Assembly: GCF_024171815.1 (NCBI RefSeq)
Contig: NZ_JAMTCJ010000004.1
Span: 682,001 to 746,000, forward strand
Direction: 5' to 3'
DNA length: 64,000 nucleotides
Source of the DNA: Williamsia maris
Lineage (GTDB): Bacteria > Actinomycetota > Actinomycetes > Mycobacteriales > Mycobacteriaceae
Below, one piece after another: positions 32,710-41,768 of this stretch. The notes under the pieces were generated by a model. That model was not told the DNA's origin, did not search any database, and was given only the letters and a program-made list of their open reading frames with translations. Position 1 is the first letter of the stretch, and each line of letters begins with the position of its first letter. Made by a program: the position numbers and the translations under genes.

Positions 32710-35322
32710 TCAGCCGGCCCCCAGCTCGGTGATCGCGGTGTCGACGGCCGCGGCCACGGAGGACACCGAGGGTTCGCGGAGCAGGTCGGTGTGGCCGCCG
32801 GGAACCGAATCGATGTGCAGGGGTCCACGCGCGAGGAGAGACCAGTGGGCCCGGCCGTGCGGGTTGTCCGACGTGCGCAGGACCGCGGCCGGCACATCGA
32901 GTGGACGTGGCCGGTGCCGTCCGAGGGTCGCCATGCCCAGGTTGTAGAACAGCAGCCACTGCGTCAGCGGTTCGAACTGCACCAGACCGGCCACCATCAT
33001 CTTCAGCCGCACCGCGACCAGTCGGCGCAGACCGATGTCCAGCGCCTCCCCGGTGTGCAGTGCGGACTCGGTGACCCCGTCCGCAGGCGCGCTCACGGCG
33101 CCGCCGCGCAGGTCGGCCAGCATGGGCTCGGACAGGTGGGGGTCGATCAGGATAACCGCCGCGACGTCGTGCCCGCGTTCCCGCAACTGGGCGGCCATCT
33201 CCCACGCGACGTGTGCGCCCATGGAGTGACCCGCGAGCAGATACGGCCCTCGGGGTGCGACATCACCGATGGCCTCGATGTTCCGACGGGCGGCGGCCGC
33301 CACGGTTCGATCCGGCCGGCCACGGTTCTCGAGTCCCCACGCCTGCAGCCCGAAGACAGGACGGTCGGGGGCCAGGTGGCGGGCCGTCGGGATCAGCGAC
33401 ACCGCGGGCGCTCCGGCACCGGCGACGATGAACAACGGCGTCCGGTCACCGCCGCTCCGCAGCGGCACCAGGACGGACAGGCCGGCGCGGGTACGCGCGT
33501 CCGCGGCCACCTCGTCACGCACCATCGACGCGACGGTCGCGATCGTCGGGGCCGCGGCGACCCGTGCGACGTCGACACGCACGTGGAAGTTCGCGGTGAC
33601 CCGGGCCAGGATGGTGGTGAGCGCCAACGAGTCGGCTCCCAGTTCGATGAGGTCGTCGTCGACACCGATGTCATTGCGCCCCATCACGTCTCGCACCATG
33701 TCGGCAACTCCCAGCACCGTCAGGTCGGACGTACGCAACGGCGACGTGGACCCGGCGACGGCATCTCGGGGTGATGCGGGTGCGCGCAACCGCTCTCGAT
33801 CGATCTTGCCCCGGTCGGTGCGCGGGATCCGGTCATAGCTCTCGACGAACCGCGGAACCATCCAGTCGGGGAGGTCGCGGCGCACGAGGGCACGCACCGA
33901 GCGCGCGTCGGCCGGACCGTTGACCGGCGCGTCCAGCGCGACGTGTGCGACCAGTTCGGTGTGCCCCTCGAATTCCACTCCCGTGACGTGGGCGTCGACG
34001 ACACCCGACACCCGTCGCAGCGCCGACTCCACCTCACCCGGCTCCACGAGGTACCCACGTATCTTCACCGCCGAGCCCAACCGACCGATGACGTGTAGGA
34101 CGCGCTCGTCGTCGACACGGCCTCGGTCCCCGGTCCGGTACCACTGCTCGCCGTCGGCGGTCCGCGTGGTCGGCAGCGCCACTTCCCCGAGGTATCCGAC
34201 CGCGAAATCGCCTCCGCGGATCCATATCTCGCCGATCCCGCCGGGCTCGACCGGACGCCCCTGGGCGTCGACGATCATGATCCGGCGACCACGTACGGCC
34301 CGGCCGGCCGCGAGCCGCCCGTCGGGCACCTCGTCCTCCGGGGCGAACGACCGGAAAGCGACCACCCCACATTCGGTGCAGGCGTACCAGTTCACGACCG
34401 TGGCCCGGGGCGCCAACCCGGCACGGGTCGTCCGCAGGTCCGAACCCGAGAGCGGCTCACCGTAGTAGACCACCACCCGCAGCTCCGGGAGCACCGTCGA
34501 TACGGCCGCCGCCGACACGCCCGCGGTGGCCAGCGCCCGCCCGAGGGCCGCCGAACAGTGCAGGGTCGTGACACCTGAGTCACGCAACCACTGTCGCAGC
34601 GCCGCCGGGTCCGTCGAACGCGGATCGCGGCACATGACCGGCACGCCTGCGAGCAGGCCGGCGGTCAAGGTGTTGATCCCGGCGCCGAACCCCAGCGGCA
34701 GGACGTTGCCCAACCGATCCGTCTGCGCCAACACCAGCGGGCCGATCACGTCGTAGGCCTTGCCCAGACACATCCGGTGACTGAGCATCACCCCCTTGGG
34801 CGTACCCGTCGACCCGGAGGTCATCAGGATCATCGCCACCTCGTCGGGGTCCGGATCGGCGATGGGACCGGGGCCCGGCGGCGACCACCGGGGCTCGGTC
34901 GGGGCCGGGGCGATGAACAGTTCACGGTGGTCGAGGACGATCGCCCCCGTGAGCTCGGAGATCAACGCCCGACGCGACTGCGGCTGGTGGCGGTCCACCG
35001 GGACCAGCGGCACCGACGACATCAGAACCGCGATCGCGGCGATCACCGATTCGATCGAGCCGTCCATCTCGACCGCGACCGGCCGTCGCCCCGTCCCGCC
35101 GAGATCGGCGATCACCGGAAGGGCCTGCTCGATCCGGGCGTACAACTGCGCCGAGGTCACCGTCGCCGACTCGGTCACCAGCGCGACACCGTCGGGACGG
35201 ACGAATGCGTGCACGGCGATCGCCTGGGCCAGGGACCGGAAACGCCAGGAGTCGAGGCGATCAGGTGATCGACGTTCGAACGTCGATCGCGACACGGACA
35301 CGGCAGAAACTGGATCGGACAC
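32710..35322 (-). CDS. NRPS-like A-T-TE enzyme (adenylation, carrier, thioesterase; no condensation domain)
   Basis: About 870 residues in three domains. The adenylation domain has the P-loop MTSGSTGTPKGVMLSH (near 174), NWYACTECGVV in place of the usual NxYGPTE, a YRTGDRG core, and catalytic Lys in RTDRGKIDRERL. A carrier domain follows with LIELGADSLALTTIL (Ser near 560), then a type I thioesterase with LLAGHSMGAHVAWEMA (Ser near 700) and a final PGGHTDLL histidine. There is no C or reductase domain. Enzymes of this layout activate one acid and release it by dimerisation, hydrolysis or transfer. PptT in this window could prime the carrier. The start is uncertain: GTG 35322 follows a G-rich stretch; ATG 35379 is an alternative. 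Confidence 0.85.
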   Translation of the reverse strand: MSDPVSAVSVSRSTFERRSPDRLDSWRFRSLAQAIAVHAFVRPDGVALVTESATVTSAQLYARIEQALPVIADLGGTGRRPVAVEMDGSIESVIAAIAVLMSSVPLVPVDRHQPQSRRALISELTGAIVLDHRELFIAPAPTEPRWSPPGPGPIADPDPDEVAMILMTSGSTGTPKGVMLSHRMCLGKAYDVIGPLVLAQTDRLGNVLPLGFGAGINTLTAGLLAGVPVMCRDPRSTDPAALRQWLRDSGVTTLHCSAALGRALATAGVSAAAVSTVLPELRVVVYYGEPLSGSDLRTTRAGLAPRATVVNWYACTECGVVAFRSFAPEDEVPDGRLAAGRAVRGRRIMIVDAQGRPVEPGGIGEIWIRGGDFAVGYLGEVALPTTRTADGEQWYRTGDRGRVDDERVLHVIGRLGSAVKIRGYLVEPGEVESALRRVSGVVDAHVTGVEFEGHTELVAHVALDAPVNGPADARSVRALVRRDLPDWMVPRFVESYDRIPRTDRGKIDRERLRAPASPRDAVAGSTSPLRTSDLTVLGVADMVRDVMGRNDIGVDDDLIELGADSLALTTILARVTANFHVRVDVARVAAAPTIATVASMVRDEVAADARTRAGLSVLVPLRSGGDRTPLFIVAGAGAPAVSLIPTARHLAPDRPVFGLQAWGLENRGRPDRTVAAAARRNIEAIGDVAPRGPYLLAGHSMGAHVAWEMAAQLRERGHDVAAVILIDPHLSEPMLADLRGGAVSAPADGVTESALHTGEALDIGLRRLVAVRLKMMVAGLVQFEPLTQWLLFYNLGMATLGRHRPRPLDVPAAVLRTSDNPHGRAHWSLLARGPLHIDSVPGGHTDLLREPSVSSVAAAVDTAITELGAG

Positions 35323-35411
35323 CGGAACCCCCCCGGACGAGCTGAGAAATGACACGAGGCCCCCCGGCCTCTGCGCCATGCTAACAAGCGACCGTGCCCG
35401 AGCGCAGGCGG

Positions 35412-36737
35412 TCAGCGCTCGGTCAGGGTCCGTACCGATCTCGGCAGGTCGCGAGCACGTCGATACGGGCCCACCACCGCCACCGCGGGTCGTTGTGCGA
35501 GAACTCGGCGCGCGACGGCCCGCACCTGGGCGGGACGGACCGCCTCGATCCGGGTCAGCGACCGGCTCACCGGTCGGCGTCGACCGAAGTCGAGTTCGGC
35601 GCTGCCGAGCCGGTGCATCCGGGACTGGGTGTCCTCGAGTCCGAGCAGCAGCGAACCGCGTAGAGCCCCCTGGGCGCGAGTGCACTCGGCATCGGTGATC
35701 CCGTTCTCGGCGACGTCGCGCAGGACACTCATCGCGACATCGGCGACATCGGCGACGCGATCGGGTGAACAGCCCGCGTAGACGGAGAACGTGCCGACGT
35801 CACTGAAGCTGTCGACCGAGGAGTACACCGAATAGGCCAGGCCGCGTTCCTCCCGGATCTGTTGGAACAGCCGGGAACTCAGGCCGCCACCGATGGCCGC
35901 ATTGAGCACCGACAGCGCGAAACGGTCGGGGTGGCCGACGCCCGGGCTGGGCATGCCGAACAGCAGGTGAGTCTGTTCGGTGTCGCGGTGGATGAACTCG
36001 AGCCCGGCACTCGCCCGTGGTGCCGTGCCCGCGGACCGGACACCGGCGGCCGGGATGCCCTGTCGCAGATGGGCACCGAACGAGGTGCGCACCTGCGCGA
36101 GGACCGCCGCGTGGGTGATGTTGCCCGCCACGGCGAGCACCATCGTGTCCGGCGTGTACCGCCGCGTGTGGAACGAATGGATCTGCCTGCGCGACATGGC
36201 CGTGATCGACTCGGCGGAACCGATGACCGGTCGGCCGATGGGGTGATCGCCGAACATGGCGGTCATGAACGCGTCGGCGAGCAGGTCCTCGTGGTCGTCG
36301 TCGCGCATCGCGATCTCCTCGAGCACGACATCACGTTCGGTGTCGACGTCGGAGGACGCGCACCGTCCGCGCAACACGACGTCGGCAAGCATGTCGATCG
36401 CCATGTCGGCGTGCTCGTCGAGCACGTGCGCGTAGAAGCACGTGTGTTCCTTCGACGTGAAGGCGTTGAGTTCGCCGCCGACGGCGTCCATGTCCTGCGC
36501 GATCGAGGCCGCGGTACGGGTCGGCGTCGCCTTGAACAGCAGATGTTCGAGGAAATGTGCGGCACCGGCGACCGACGGCTTCTCGTCGCGGGAGCCGACG
36601 CCGACCCACAGTCCGACCGACACCGACCGGACGCCGGGAACCTGCTCGGTGACGACACGCAGCCCACCGGGGAGGACCGATCGCCTGATGGCGTCCGGGG
36701 TCCCGGTGGGCTGCGTGCGTACGGAGTTCTTACTCAG
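35412..36737 (-). CDS. pepR: M16 zinc peptidase (PepR), probable CTG start
   Basis: Insulinase/mitochondrial-processing-peptidase-type metalloprotease. The inverted zinc motif HxxEH is in AAHFLEHLLFKATPTR (about 62), with downstream acidic ligand region ERDVVLEEIAM; the C-terminal half carries the R/Y pair region FSVYAGCSPDRV. Family members begin with a strand like LPGGLRVVTE, and exactly this is encoded upstream of the first GTG (36623). That strand is in frame but preceded by no ATG, GTG or TTG before the in-frame TAA at 36749-36747. The only near-cognate start is CTG at 36737, 21 bases after the pnp stop, giving 441 residues. pnp-pepR order matches mycobacterial gpsI-pepR. Confidence 0.88.
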   Translation of the reverse strand: MSKNSVRTQPTGTPDAIRRSVLPGGLRVVTEQVPGVRSVSVGLWVGVGSRDEKPSVAGAAHFLEHLLFKATPTRTAASIAQDMDAVGGELNAFTSKEHTCFYAHVLDEHADMAIDMLADVVLRGRCASSDVDTERDVVLEEIAMRDDDHEDLLADAFMTAMFGDHPIGRPVIGSAESITAMSRRQIHSFHTRRYTPDTMVLAVAGNITHAAVLAQVRTSFGAHLRQGIPAAGVRSAGTAPRASAGLEFIHRDTEQTHLLFGMPSPGVGHPDRFALSVLNAAIGGGLSSRLFQQIREERGLAYSVYSSVDSFSDVGTFSVYAGCSPDRVADVADVAMSVLRDVAENGITDAECTRAQGALRGSLLLGLEDTQSRMHRLGSAELDFGRRRPVSRSLTRIEAVRPAQVRAVARRVLAQRPAVAVVGPYRRARDLPRSVRTLTER

Positions 36738-36758
36738 TGTGTTTCGTTACCCGCGCGG

Positions 36759-39029
36759 TTACGCGTCGACCGTGGCCGGAGCCGCGTCTTCGGACTCGGT
36801 GTCGGCGACCGGCACGAGGCTGATCTTGCCGCGGTCGTCGATGTCGGCGATCTCCACGCGGAGCTTGCTGCCGACGTTGACGACGTCCTCGACCTTGTTG
36901 ACGCGCTTGCCCTGACCCAGCTTCGAGATGTGGACGAGGCCGTCACGACCCGGCAGCAGCGACACGAAGGCGCCGAAAGCCGTTGTCTTGACCACGGTTC
37001 CGAGGAACCGCTCGCCGACCTTGGGTAGCTGCGGGTTCGCGATCGCGTTGATGCGGTCGATCGCGGCCTGCGCCTTGACGCCATCGGTGGCTCCGACGAA
37101 CACGGTGCCGTCGTCCTCGATGGAGATGTTGGCGCCGGTCTCCTCGGTAATCGCGTTGATGTTCTTGCCCTTGGGCCCGATCAGCTCACCGATTTTGTCG
37201 ATCGGCACCTTGACGGTGGTGACGCGAGGAGCGAAGGGGCTCATCTCGTCGGGCTCGTCGATCGCTTCGGCCATCACCTCGAGGATGGTGGTCCGGGCGT
37301 CCTTGGCCTGCGCGAGCGCGCCGGCCAGCACGGCGGACGGGATGCCGTCGAGCTTGGTGTCGAGCTGCAGGGCGGTCACGAAGTCCTTGGTGCCCGCGAC
37401 CTTGAAGTCCATGTCACCGAAGGCGTCCTCGGCACCGAGGATGTCGGTCAGTGCGACGTAGCGCGTCTCACCGTCGACCTCGTCGGACACCAGGCCCATG
37501 GCGATACCCGCGACGGGGGCCTTGAGCGGCACACCGGCGTTGAGCAGCGACATCGTCGAGGCACAGACCGAACCCATCGAGGTCGAGCCGTTGGAGCTCA
37601 GCGCCTCGGAGACCTGACGGATCGCGTAGGGGAACTCCTCGACGCTGGGCAGGACCGGCATGAGCGCACGCTCGGCGAGCGCTCCGTGACCGATCTCGCG
37701 ACGCTTGGGCGAACCGACGCGACCGGTCTCACCGGTCGAGTACGGCGGGAAGTTGTAGTGGTGCATGTAGCGCTTGGACGTCTCGGGCCCGAGCGAGTCG
37801 ATCTGCTGGGCCATCTTGACCATGTCGAGGGTGGTGACGCCCATGATCTGGGTCTCGCCGCGCTCGAACAGCGCGCTGCCGTGCGCACGCGGGATCAGCG
37901 CGACCTCGGCCGAGAGCGACCGGATGTCGGTGATGCCACGGCCGTCGATGCGGAAGTGGTCGGTCAGGATGCGCTGACGCACGAGCTTCTTGGTCAGCGA
38001 GCGGTACGCCGCGCCGATCTCCTTCTCGCGTCCGGCGAACTGATCGCCGAGCGACGCGAGGATGTCGGCCTTGAGCTCATCGGTCTTGTCGTCGCGCTCG
38101 GTCTTGCCCGCGATGGTCAGGATCTCCGACAGACGGTCCTTGCCCGCCGACTCGACGGCGGTGTAGGCGTCGGGCTGGTAGGCCGGGAAGAGCGGGAACT
38201 CGCCGGTGGCCTTGGCGGCCTGCGCGGCGAGGCTCTTCTGGGCCTCACACAGTGCGGCGATGAACGGCTTGGCGGCCTCGAGGCCCTCGGCGACGATCGC
38301 CTCGGTCGGCGCCTGCGCACCACCGGAGATGAGCTCGATGACGTTGTCGGTGGCCTCGGCCTCGACCATCATGATCGCGACGTCGGCGGTGTCACCCTCG
38401 CCGACGATGCGACCGGCGACGACCATGTCGAACACCGCACCCTCGAGCTGCTCGACGGTCGGGAACGCGACCCACTGGCCGGCGCGGTTGGACTCGGTCG
38501 GGATGAGCGCGACGCGCACGCCACCGACCGGGCCGGAGAACGGCAGGCCGGCGAGCTGGGTGGACGCCGAGGCGGCGTTGATCGCGACGACGTCGTAGAG
38601 GTCGTTCGGGTCGAGCGACAGGACGGTGATGACGACCTGGATCTCGTTGCGGAGTCCGTCGACGAACGACGGGCGCAGCGGCCGGTCGATGAGGCGACAG
38701 GTCAGGATCGCGTCGGTCGAGGGGCGGCCCTCACGGCGGAAGAACGATCCGGGGATGCGGCCGGCGGCATACATCCGCTCCTCGACGTCGATCGTCAGGG
38801 GGAAGAAGTCGAAGTTGTCCTTCGGGTGCTTCCCGGCGCTGGTGGCCGAGAGCAGCATGTTCTCGTCGTCGAGGTAGGCGACGACGGCGCCGGCGGCCTG
38901 CTGCGCGAGACGTCCGGTCTCGAAGCGGATGGTGCGGGTGCCGAAGCTGCCGTTGTCGATGACGGCGGTGGCTTCGGTGACGTCGTCGTCGAAGTCCGCT
39001 TCCGCGGGCGCGTTTGTCACATCGGTCAT
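36759..39029 (-). CDS. pnp: Polyribonucleotide nucleotidyltransferase (PNPase/GpsI)
   Basis: 756 residues; phosphorolytic 3'-5' exoribonuclease and polymerase of RNA turnover, partner to RNase J and RNase E. Two RNase PH domains are evident: first with [30 protein letters not shown], second with RTDVR-like [26 protein letters not shown], and [35 protein letters not shown] domain ([22 protein letters not shown]) and an S1 domain ([30 protein letters not shown]) close it. The ATG at 39029 follows AGAGGAA; the long upstream open frame has no homology and crosses the rpsO terminator. pepR follows closely and is probably co-transcribed. Confidence 0.97.
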   Translation of the reverse strand: MTDVTNAPAEADFDDDVTEATAVIDNGSFGTRTIRFETGRLAQQAAGAVVAYLDDENMLLSATSAGKHPKDNFDFFPLTIDVEERMYAAGRIPGSFFRREGRPSTDAILTCRLIDRPLRPSFVDGLRNEIQVVITVLSLDPNDLYDVVAINAASASTQLAGLPFSGPVGGVRVALIPTESNRAGQWVAFPTVEQLEGAVFDMVVAGRIVGEGDTADVAIMMVEAEATDNVIELISGGAQAPTEAIVAEGLEAAKPFIAALCEAQKSLAAQAAKATGEFPLFPAYQPDAYTAVESAGKDRLSEILTIAGKTERDDKTDELKADILASLGDQFAGREKEIGAAYRSLTKKLVRQRILTDHFRIDGRGITDIRSLSAEVALIPRAHGSALFERGETQIMGVTTLDMVKMAQQIDSLGPETSKRYMHHYNFPPYSTGETGRVGSPKRREIGHGALAERALMPVLPSVEEFPYAIRQVSEALSSNGSTSMGSVCASTMSLLNAGVPLKAPVAGIAMGLVSDEVDGETRYVALTDILGAEDAFGDMDFKVAGTKDFVTALQLDTKLDGIPSAVLAGALAQAKDARTTILEVMAEAIDEPDEMSPFAPRVTTVKVPIDKIGELIGPKGKNINAITEETGANISIEDDGTVFVGATDGVKAQAAIDRINAIANPQLPKVGERFLGTVVKTTAFGAFVSLLPGRDGLVHISKLGQGKRVNKVEDVVNVGSKLRVEIADIDDRGKISLVPVADTESEDAAPATVDA

Positions 39030-39461
39030 GTGTGGGTGATTCCTCTCGTTCGATGCGCGCGAGTGATCGCAGCGCATCGGTGTATCAGCGCCTGTCCAGG
39101 TGGACGGGAGCTGTGGGTCGATGCCCGAGAGGTGATATCGCCGCAGGTGCGAATGTCCGCGCTGTGGAGGCGGAGGAGGTTCGGCGACGGCCGTCGATCG
39201 AAGCGGTCGGAACCGTGTGGGCAAACCCATGGGTTCCGGCAGCCACTACCGAAGACCGATCGCGAACGCAGGGCACGCGTGAGGAGATTGTCATCTCGTG
39301 GCATCGGGTCCGTGGCCGAGGGTATCACCTGGACACTCCCGGACCTGCTCGCCGCGCGGCACGCGGGGCGAACGACGCGGACCGCGACACTCGAGGAGTG
39401 CCGCGGTCCGCGGTGACGATGTGGGTCGAGCCGGTACTACGAGGTCAGCGACGCAGGGAGG
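39030..39461. other. Gene-free interval between rpsO and pnp (432 bases)
   Basis: No coding sequence with a ribosome site is visible on either strand. The rpsO-proximal end holds a short direct repeat and a long hairpin terminator (annotated separately). The remaining ~340 bases should carry the pnp promoter and 5' leader, which in bacteria is often the target of PNPase autoregulation. I cannot place a clear -10/-35 pair. GAGAGGAA near 39045 is the pnp ribosome site. Confidence 0.6.
39376..39412 (-). terminator. Terminator hairpin downstream of rpsO
   Basis: CGCGGACCGCGACACTC (39376-39392) pairs with GAGTGCCGCGGTCCGCG (39396-39412) with one mismatch in 17 positions and a three-base loop. It lies 50-86 bases past the rpsO stop in the direction of transcription, separating rpsO from pnp. 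No U-tract. Confidence 0.8.
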
Positions 39462-39474
39462 TCAGCGACGCAGG
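39442..39474. repeat. 16-bp tandem repeat at the rpsO stop codon
   Basis: AGGTCAGCGACGCAGG occurs at 39442-39457 and again at 39459-39474, period 17. The second copy covers the last codons and stop of rpsO (minus strand), so the first is a duplicated 3' end. Because the period is not a multiple of three it does not extend the protein. Confidence 0.85.
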
Positions 39475-39731
39475 CCCAGGCGCTCGATCAGCGAGCGGTA
39501 GCGGGCGACGTCGACCTTGGCGATGTACTTGAGCAGGCGACGACGACGTCCGACCAGCAGCAGCAGTCCGCGACGGCTGTGGTGATCGTGCTTGTGGGTC
39601 TTGAGGTGCTCGGTCAGGTCGCTGATGCGCTTGGTGAGCATCGCGATCTGCGCCTCGGGGGATCCGGTGTCGGTCTCGTGCAGGCCGTACTCGGAAAGGA
39701 TCGTCTTCTTCTGATCGACGGTCAGTGCCAC
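39462..39731 (-). CDS. rpsO: 30S ribosomal protein S15
   Basis: 89 residues: [69 protein letters not shown]..., a textbook S15, which binds 16S rRNA helices 20-22 early in 30S assembly. The GTG at 39731 has AGGAGA directly upstream. It is followed by a hairpin terminator, then pnp, the classic rpsO-pnp order. Free S15 often represses its own mRNA; the 155-base leader could hold such a site, but none is recognisable by eye. Confidence 0.98.
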   Translation of the reverse strand: MALTVDQKKTILSEYGLHETDTGSPEAQIAMLTKRISDLTEHLKTHKHDHHSRRGLLLLVGRRRRLLKYIAKVDVARYRSLIERLGLRR

Positions 39732-39886
39732 GTGTGATTCTCCTGGTGATGATGTTCGCGTCCTGGTGGGTGGGAGTCGGCCGACATGGTCGTCGACTCC
39801 CCGGGCGTGGCCACCGCGAACCGCAGCGCGCGCCAACGAGGGAATCTACCAGCGCCGATCACCCCGCCCAAATCAGCGGGCGCAGG

Positions 39887-40879
39887 TCAGACGGTGGGGT
39901 CGGACAGCACCGCGCGGGTCCGCACGACGTCGTCGTCCATCTGCACGATCAGGTCGTCGACCGAGTCGAACTTCTCCATGCCGCGGATGCGTCCGACGAA
40001 ATCGACCGCCACGTGCTGGCCGTACAGGTCGGCCTTGGTGTCGAGGACGAACGCCTCGACTGTGCGGGTCCGCCCGGAGAACGTGGGGTTCGACCCCACC
40101 GACACCGCCGCGCGGTAGCTCTCCCCCGGCACGACCTGTCCGACGACCGGCCCGGCACCGAGCACGGTGAACCAGGCGGCGTAGACGCCGTCGGATGGGA
40201 TGGCCGAGTACATGGGCGGGGCCACGTTGGCGGTCGGATACCCGAGCTCACGTCCGCGACCGTCGCCCCGGACGACGACGCCCTCGACGCGATGGGGTCG
40301 GCCCAACGCCTCGGCCGCGGCCTCCACGTCGCCGGCGGCGACACAGGACCGGATGTAGGTGGAGGAGAACGTGACCGTGGACTTGGTCGATCCGTCGGTG
40401 CCGTCCTCCCCGAGCAGCGACACCGCCTGCACGTCGAAGCCGAACTTTCGACCGAGGTCGGTCAGCACCTCGACCGTGCCCGCCGCCTTCTTGCCGAAGG
40501 TGAAGTTCGCGCCGACCACCACGTCGGCGGCGTGCAGTCCCTCGACGAGGACGCCGTGGGCGAAGTCCTTGGGGGTCTGCGCCGCGAGGACCGGGGTGAA
40601 CGGCATCACGCAGAACACGTCGATGCCGAGTTCCTCGGCCAGTTCCGCGCGCCGGGTCAGGGTCGACAGCTGCGGTGGATGGCTGCCCGGTCGGACGACC
40701 TCGGCCGGGTGCGGATCGAACGTCATGAGAACCGCGGGGACGCCGCGCTTCGCCGCGGCCGAGGTTGCGGTCTTGATCAGCTGTGCGTGACCCCGGTGCA
40801 CGCCGTCGAACACCCCGATGGTGACGACACATCGGCCCCATCCCGCGGGGATATCCTCCAACCCTCGCCATCGCAACAC
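39887..40879 (-). CDS. ribF: Bifunctional riboflavin kinase/FAD synthetase
   Basis: 330 residues; phosphorylates riboflavin to FMN and adenylylates FMN to FAD in the cytosol. The N-terminal nucleotidyltransferase has VVTIGVFDGVHRGHAQLI (about 18-35, GxFDGxHxGH) and STYIRSCVAAGDVEAA. The C-terminal flavokinase has VVRGDGRGRELGYPTANVAP with the conserved GxxxGxPTAN and VSVGSNPTFSGRTRTVEAFVLD. The GTG start at 40879 is consistent with family starts. It is divergent from mntR and upstream of rpsO. The flavoenzymes of this window (ThyX, GMC, MSOX, dimethylglycine oxidoreductase) depend on its products. Confidence 0.96.
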   Translation of the reverse strand: MLRWRGLEDIPAGWGRCVVTIGVFDGVHRGHAQLIKTATSAAAKRGVPAVLMTFDPHPAEVVRPGSHPPQLSTLTRRAELAEELGIDVFCVMPFTPVLAAQTPKDFAHGVLVEGLHAADVVVGANFTFGKKAAGTVEVLTDLGRKFGFDVQAVSLLGEDGTDGSTKSTVTFSSTYIRSCVAAGDVEAAAEALGRPHRVEGVVVRGDGRGRELGYPTANVAPPMYSAIPSDGVYAAWFTVLGAGPVVGQVVPGESYRAAVSVGSNPTFSGRTRTVEAFVLDTKADLYGQHVAVDFVGRIRGMEKFDSVDDLIVQMDDDVVRTRAVLSDPTV

Positions 40880-40976
40880 GGGGCAAGCCTACGGGTGTGC
40901 GCTGAACCGGACCAGACCTCCCCGTGTGAGCACCGGTACTTTCCGAGAATCGGGCAGCCTGACCTAAGCTCGGACA

Positions 40977-41711
40977 ATGCCCTCCTCCGACGGCGCGCCG
41001 AGCAGTCATGCACCGGCGGCAACGATCCCGGTCGCCGAACTGTCCGCTGTCGCACAGGACTATCTGAAGGTCATCTGGACGGCGCAGGAGTGGTCGGCCA
41101 CGAAGGTGACCACGAAACTCCTCGCCGAGAAGCTGGCGGTCTCGCCGTCGACGGTGTCCGAGGCCGTCCGCAAACTCGCCGATCAGGGACTCGTGTCGCA
41201 CGAGCGCTACGGGTCGGTGACGCTGACCGAGGTCGGCCGGTCGGCCGCCGTGCTCATGGTCCGCCGGCACCGTCTGATCGAGACGTTCCTGGTCCGCGAA
41301 CTCGGATACGGCTGGGACGAGGTGCACGACGAGGCCGAGGTCCTCGAACACGCCGTCTCGGAGCGGTTGATGGAGCGCCTCGACACCAAGCTCGGCAACC
41401 CGACCCGCGACCCGCACGGCGATCCCATCCCCGACCTGCACGGGACCGTCCCCGAGTCGAGTGCCCGTCAGCTCGCGGACTTCGGTCCCGGCGACCTCGG
41501 TCGGGTCGCACGCATCGCCGACACCGACCCGGACATGTTGCGCTACTTCGATTCCGTCGGCATCGCACTCGACCGCCACATCGAGGTGGTCGAGCAGCGT
41601 CCGTTCGCCGGTACGGTCGCCGTCGCGGTGGAGGGCGCCGAGCCCATCGACCTCGGTGACATCGCCACCCGCGCCATCTGGCTCGACCCCGTCGCCGGCC
41701 GGAGCGCCTGA
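40977..41711 (+). CDS. mntR: DtxR/MntR family metal-dependent repressor
   Basis: 244 residues. The winged helix (AQDYLKVIWTAQEWSATKVTTKLLAEKLAVSPSTVSEAVRKLADQGLVSHERYGSVTLTE) is followed by the dimerisation/metal domain (RRHRLIETFLVRELGYGWDEVHDEAEVLEHAVSERLMERLD, then NPTRDPHGDPIP) and an SH3-like C-terminal domain. The position next to ribF and upstream of truB matches mycobacterial Rv2788 (SirR/MntR), a manganese-responsive repressor of Mn uptake. Metal specificity is inferred. The window also has a manganese-type riboswitch on terC, so both sides of manganese homeostasis are represented. Confidence 0.9.
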   Translation: MPSSDGAPSSHAPAATIPVAELSAVAQDYLKVIWTAQEWSATKVTTKLLAEKLAVSPSTVSEAVRKLADQGLVSHERYGSVTLTEVGRSAAVLMVRRHRLIETFLVRELGYGWDEVHDEAEVLEHAVSERLMERLDTKLGNPTRDPHGDPIPDLHGTVPESSARQLADFGPGDLGRVARIADTDPDMLRYFDSVGIALDRHIEVVEQRPFAGTVAVAVEGAEPIDLGDIATRAIWLDPVAGRSA

Positions 41712-41718
41712 GCCCTTC

Positions 41719-41768
41719 GGTCGCTCAGCCCCGGCGGTCGCAGCTCAGCCCTGCGGCAGCAGCTCAGC
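41719..41768. repeat. Short imperfect direct repeats at the mntR/truB junction
   Basis: GCAGCTCAGC occurs at 41740-41749 and 41759-41768 (period 19), with a related TCGCTCAGCC at 41721-41730. They lie between the convergent mntR stop (41711) and truB stop (41764), the last copy reaching into truB. I see no strong hairpin here, and significance is low. Confidence 0.4.

Noticed and set aside
39030-39230. 67-residue extension of PNPase upstream of 39029
   Set aside because: It is not conserved in PNPase, and the ATG at 39029 has AGAGGAA upstream.
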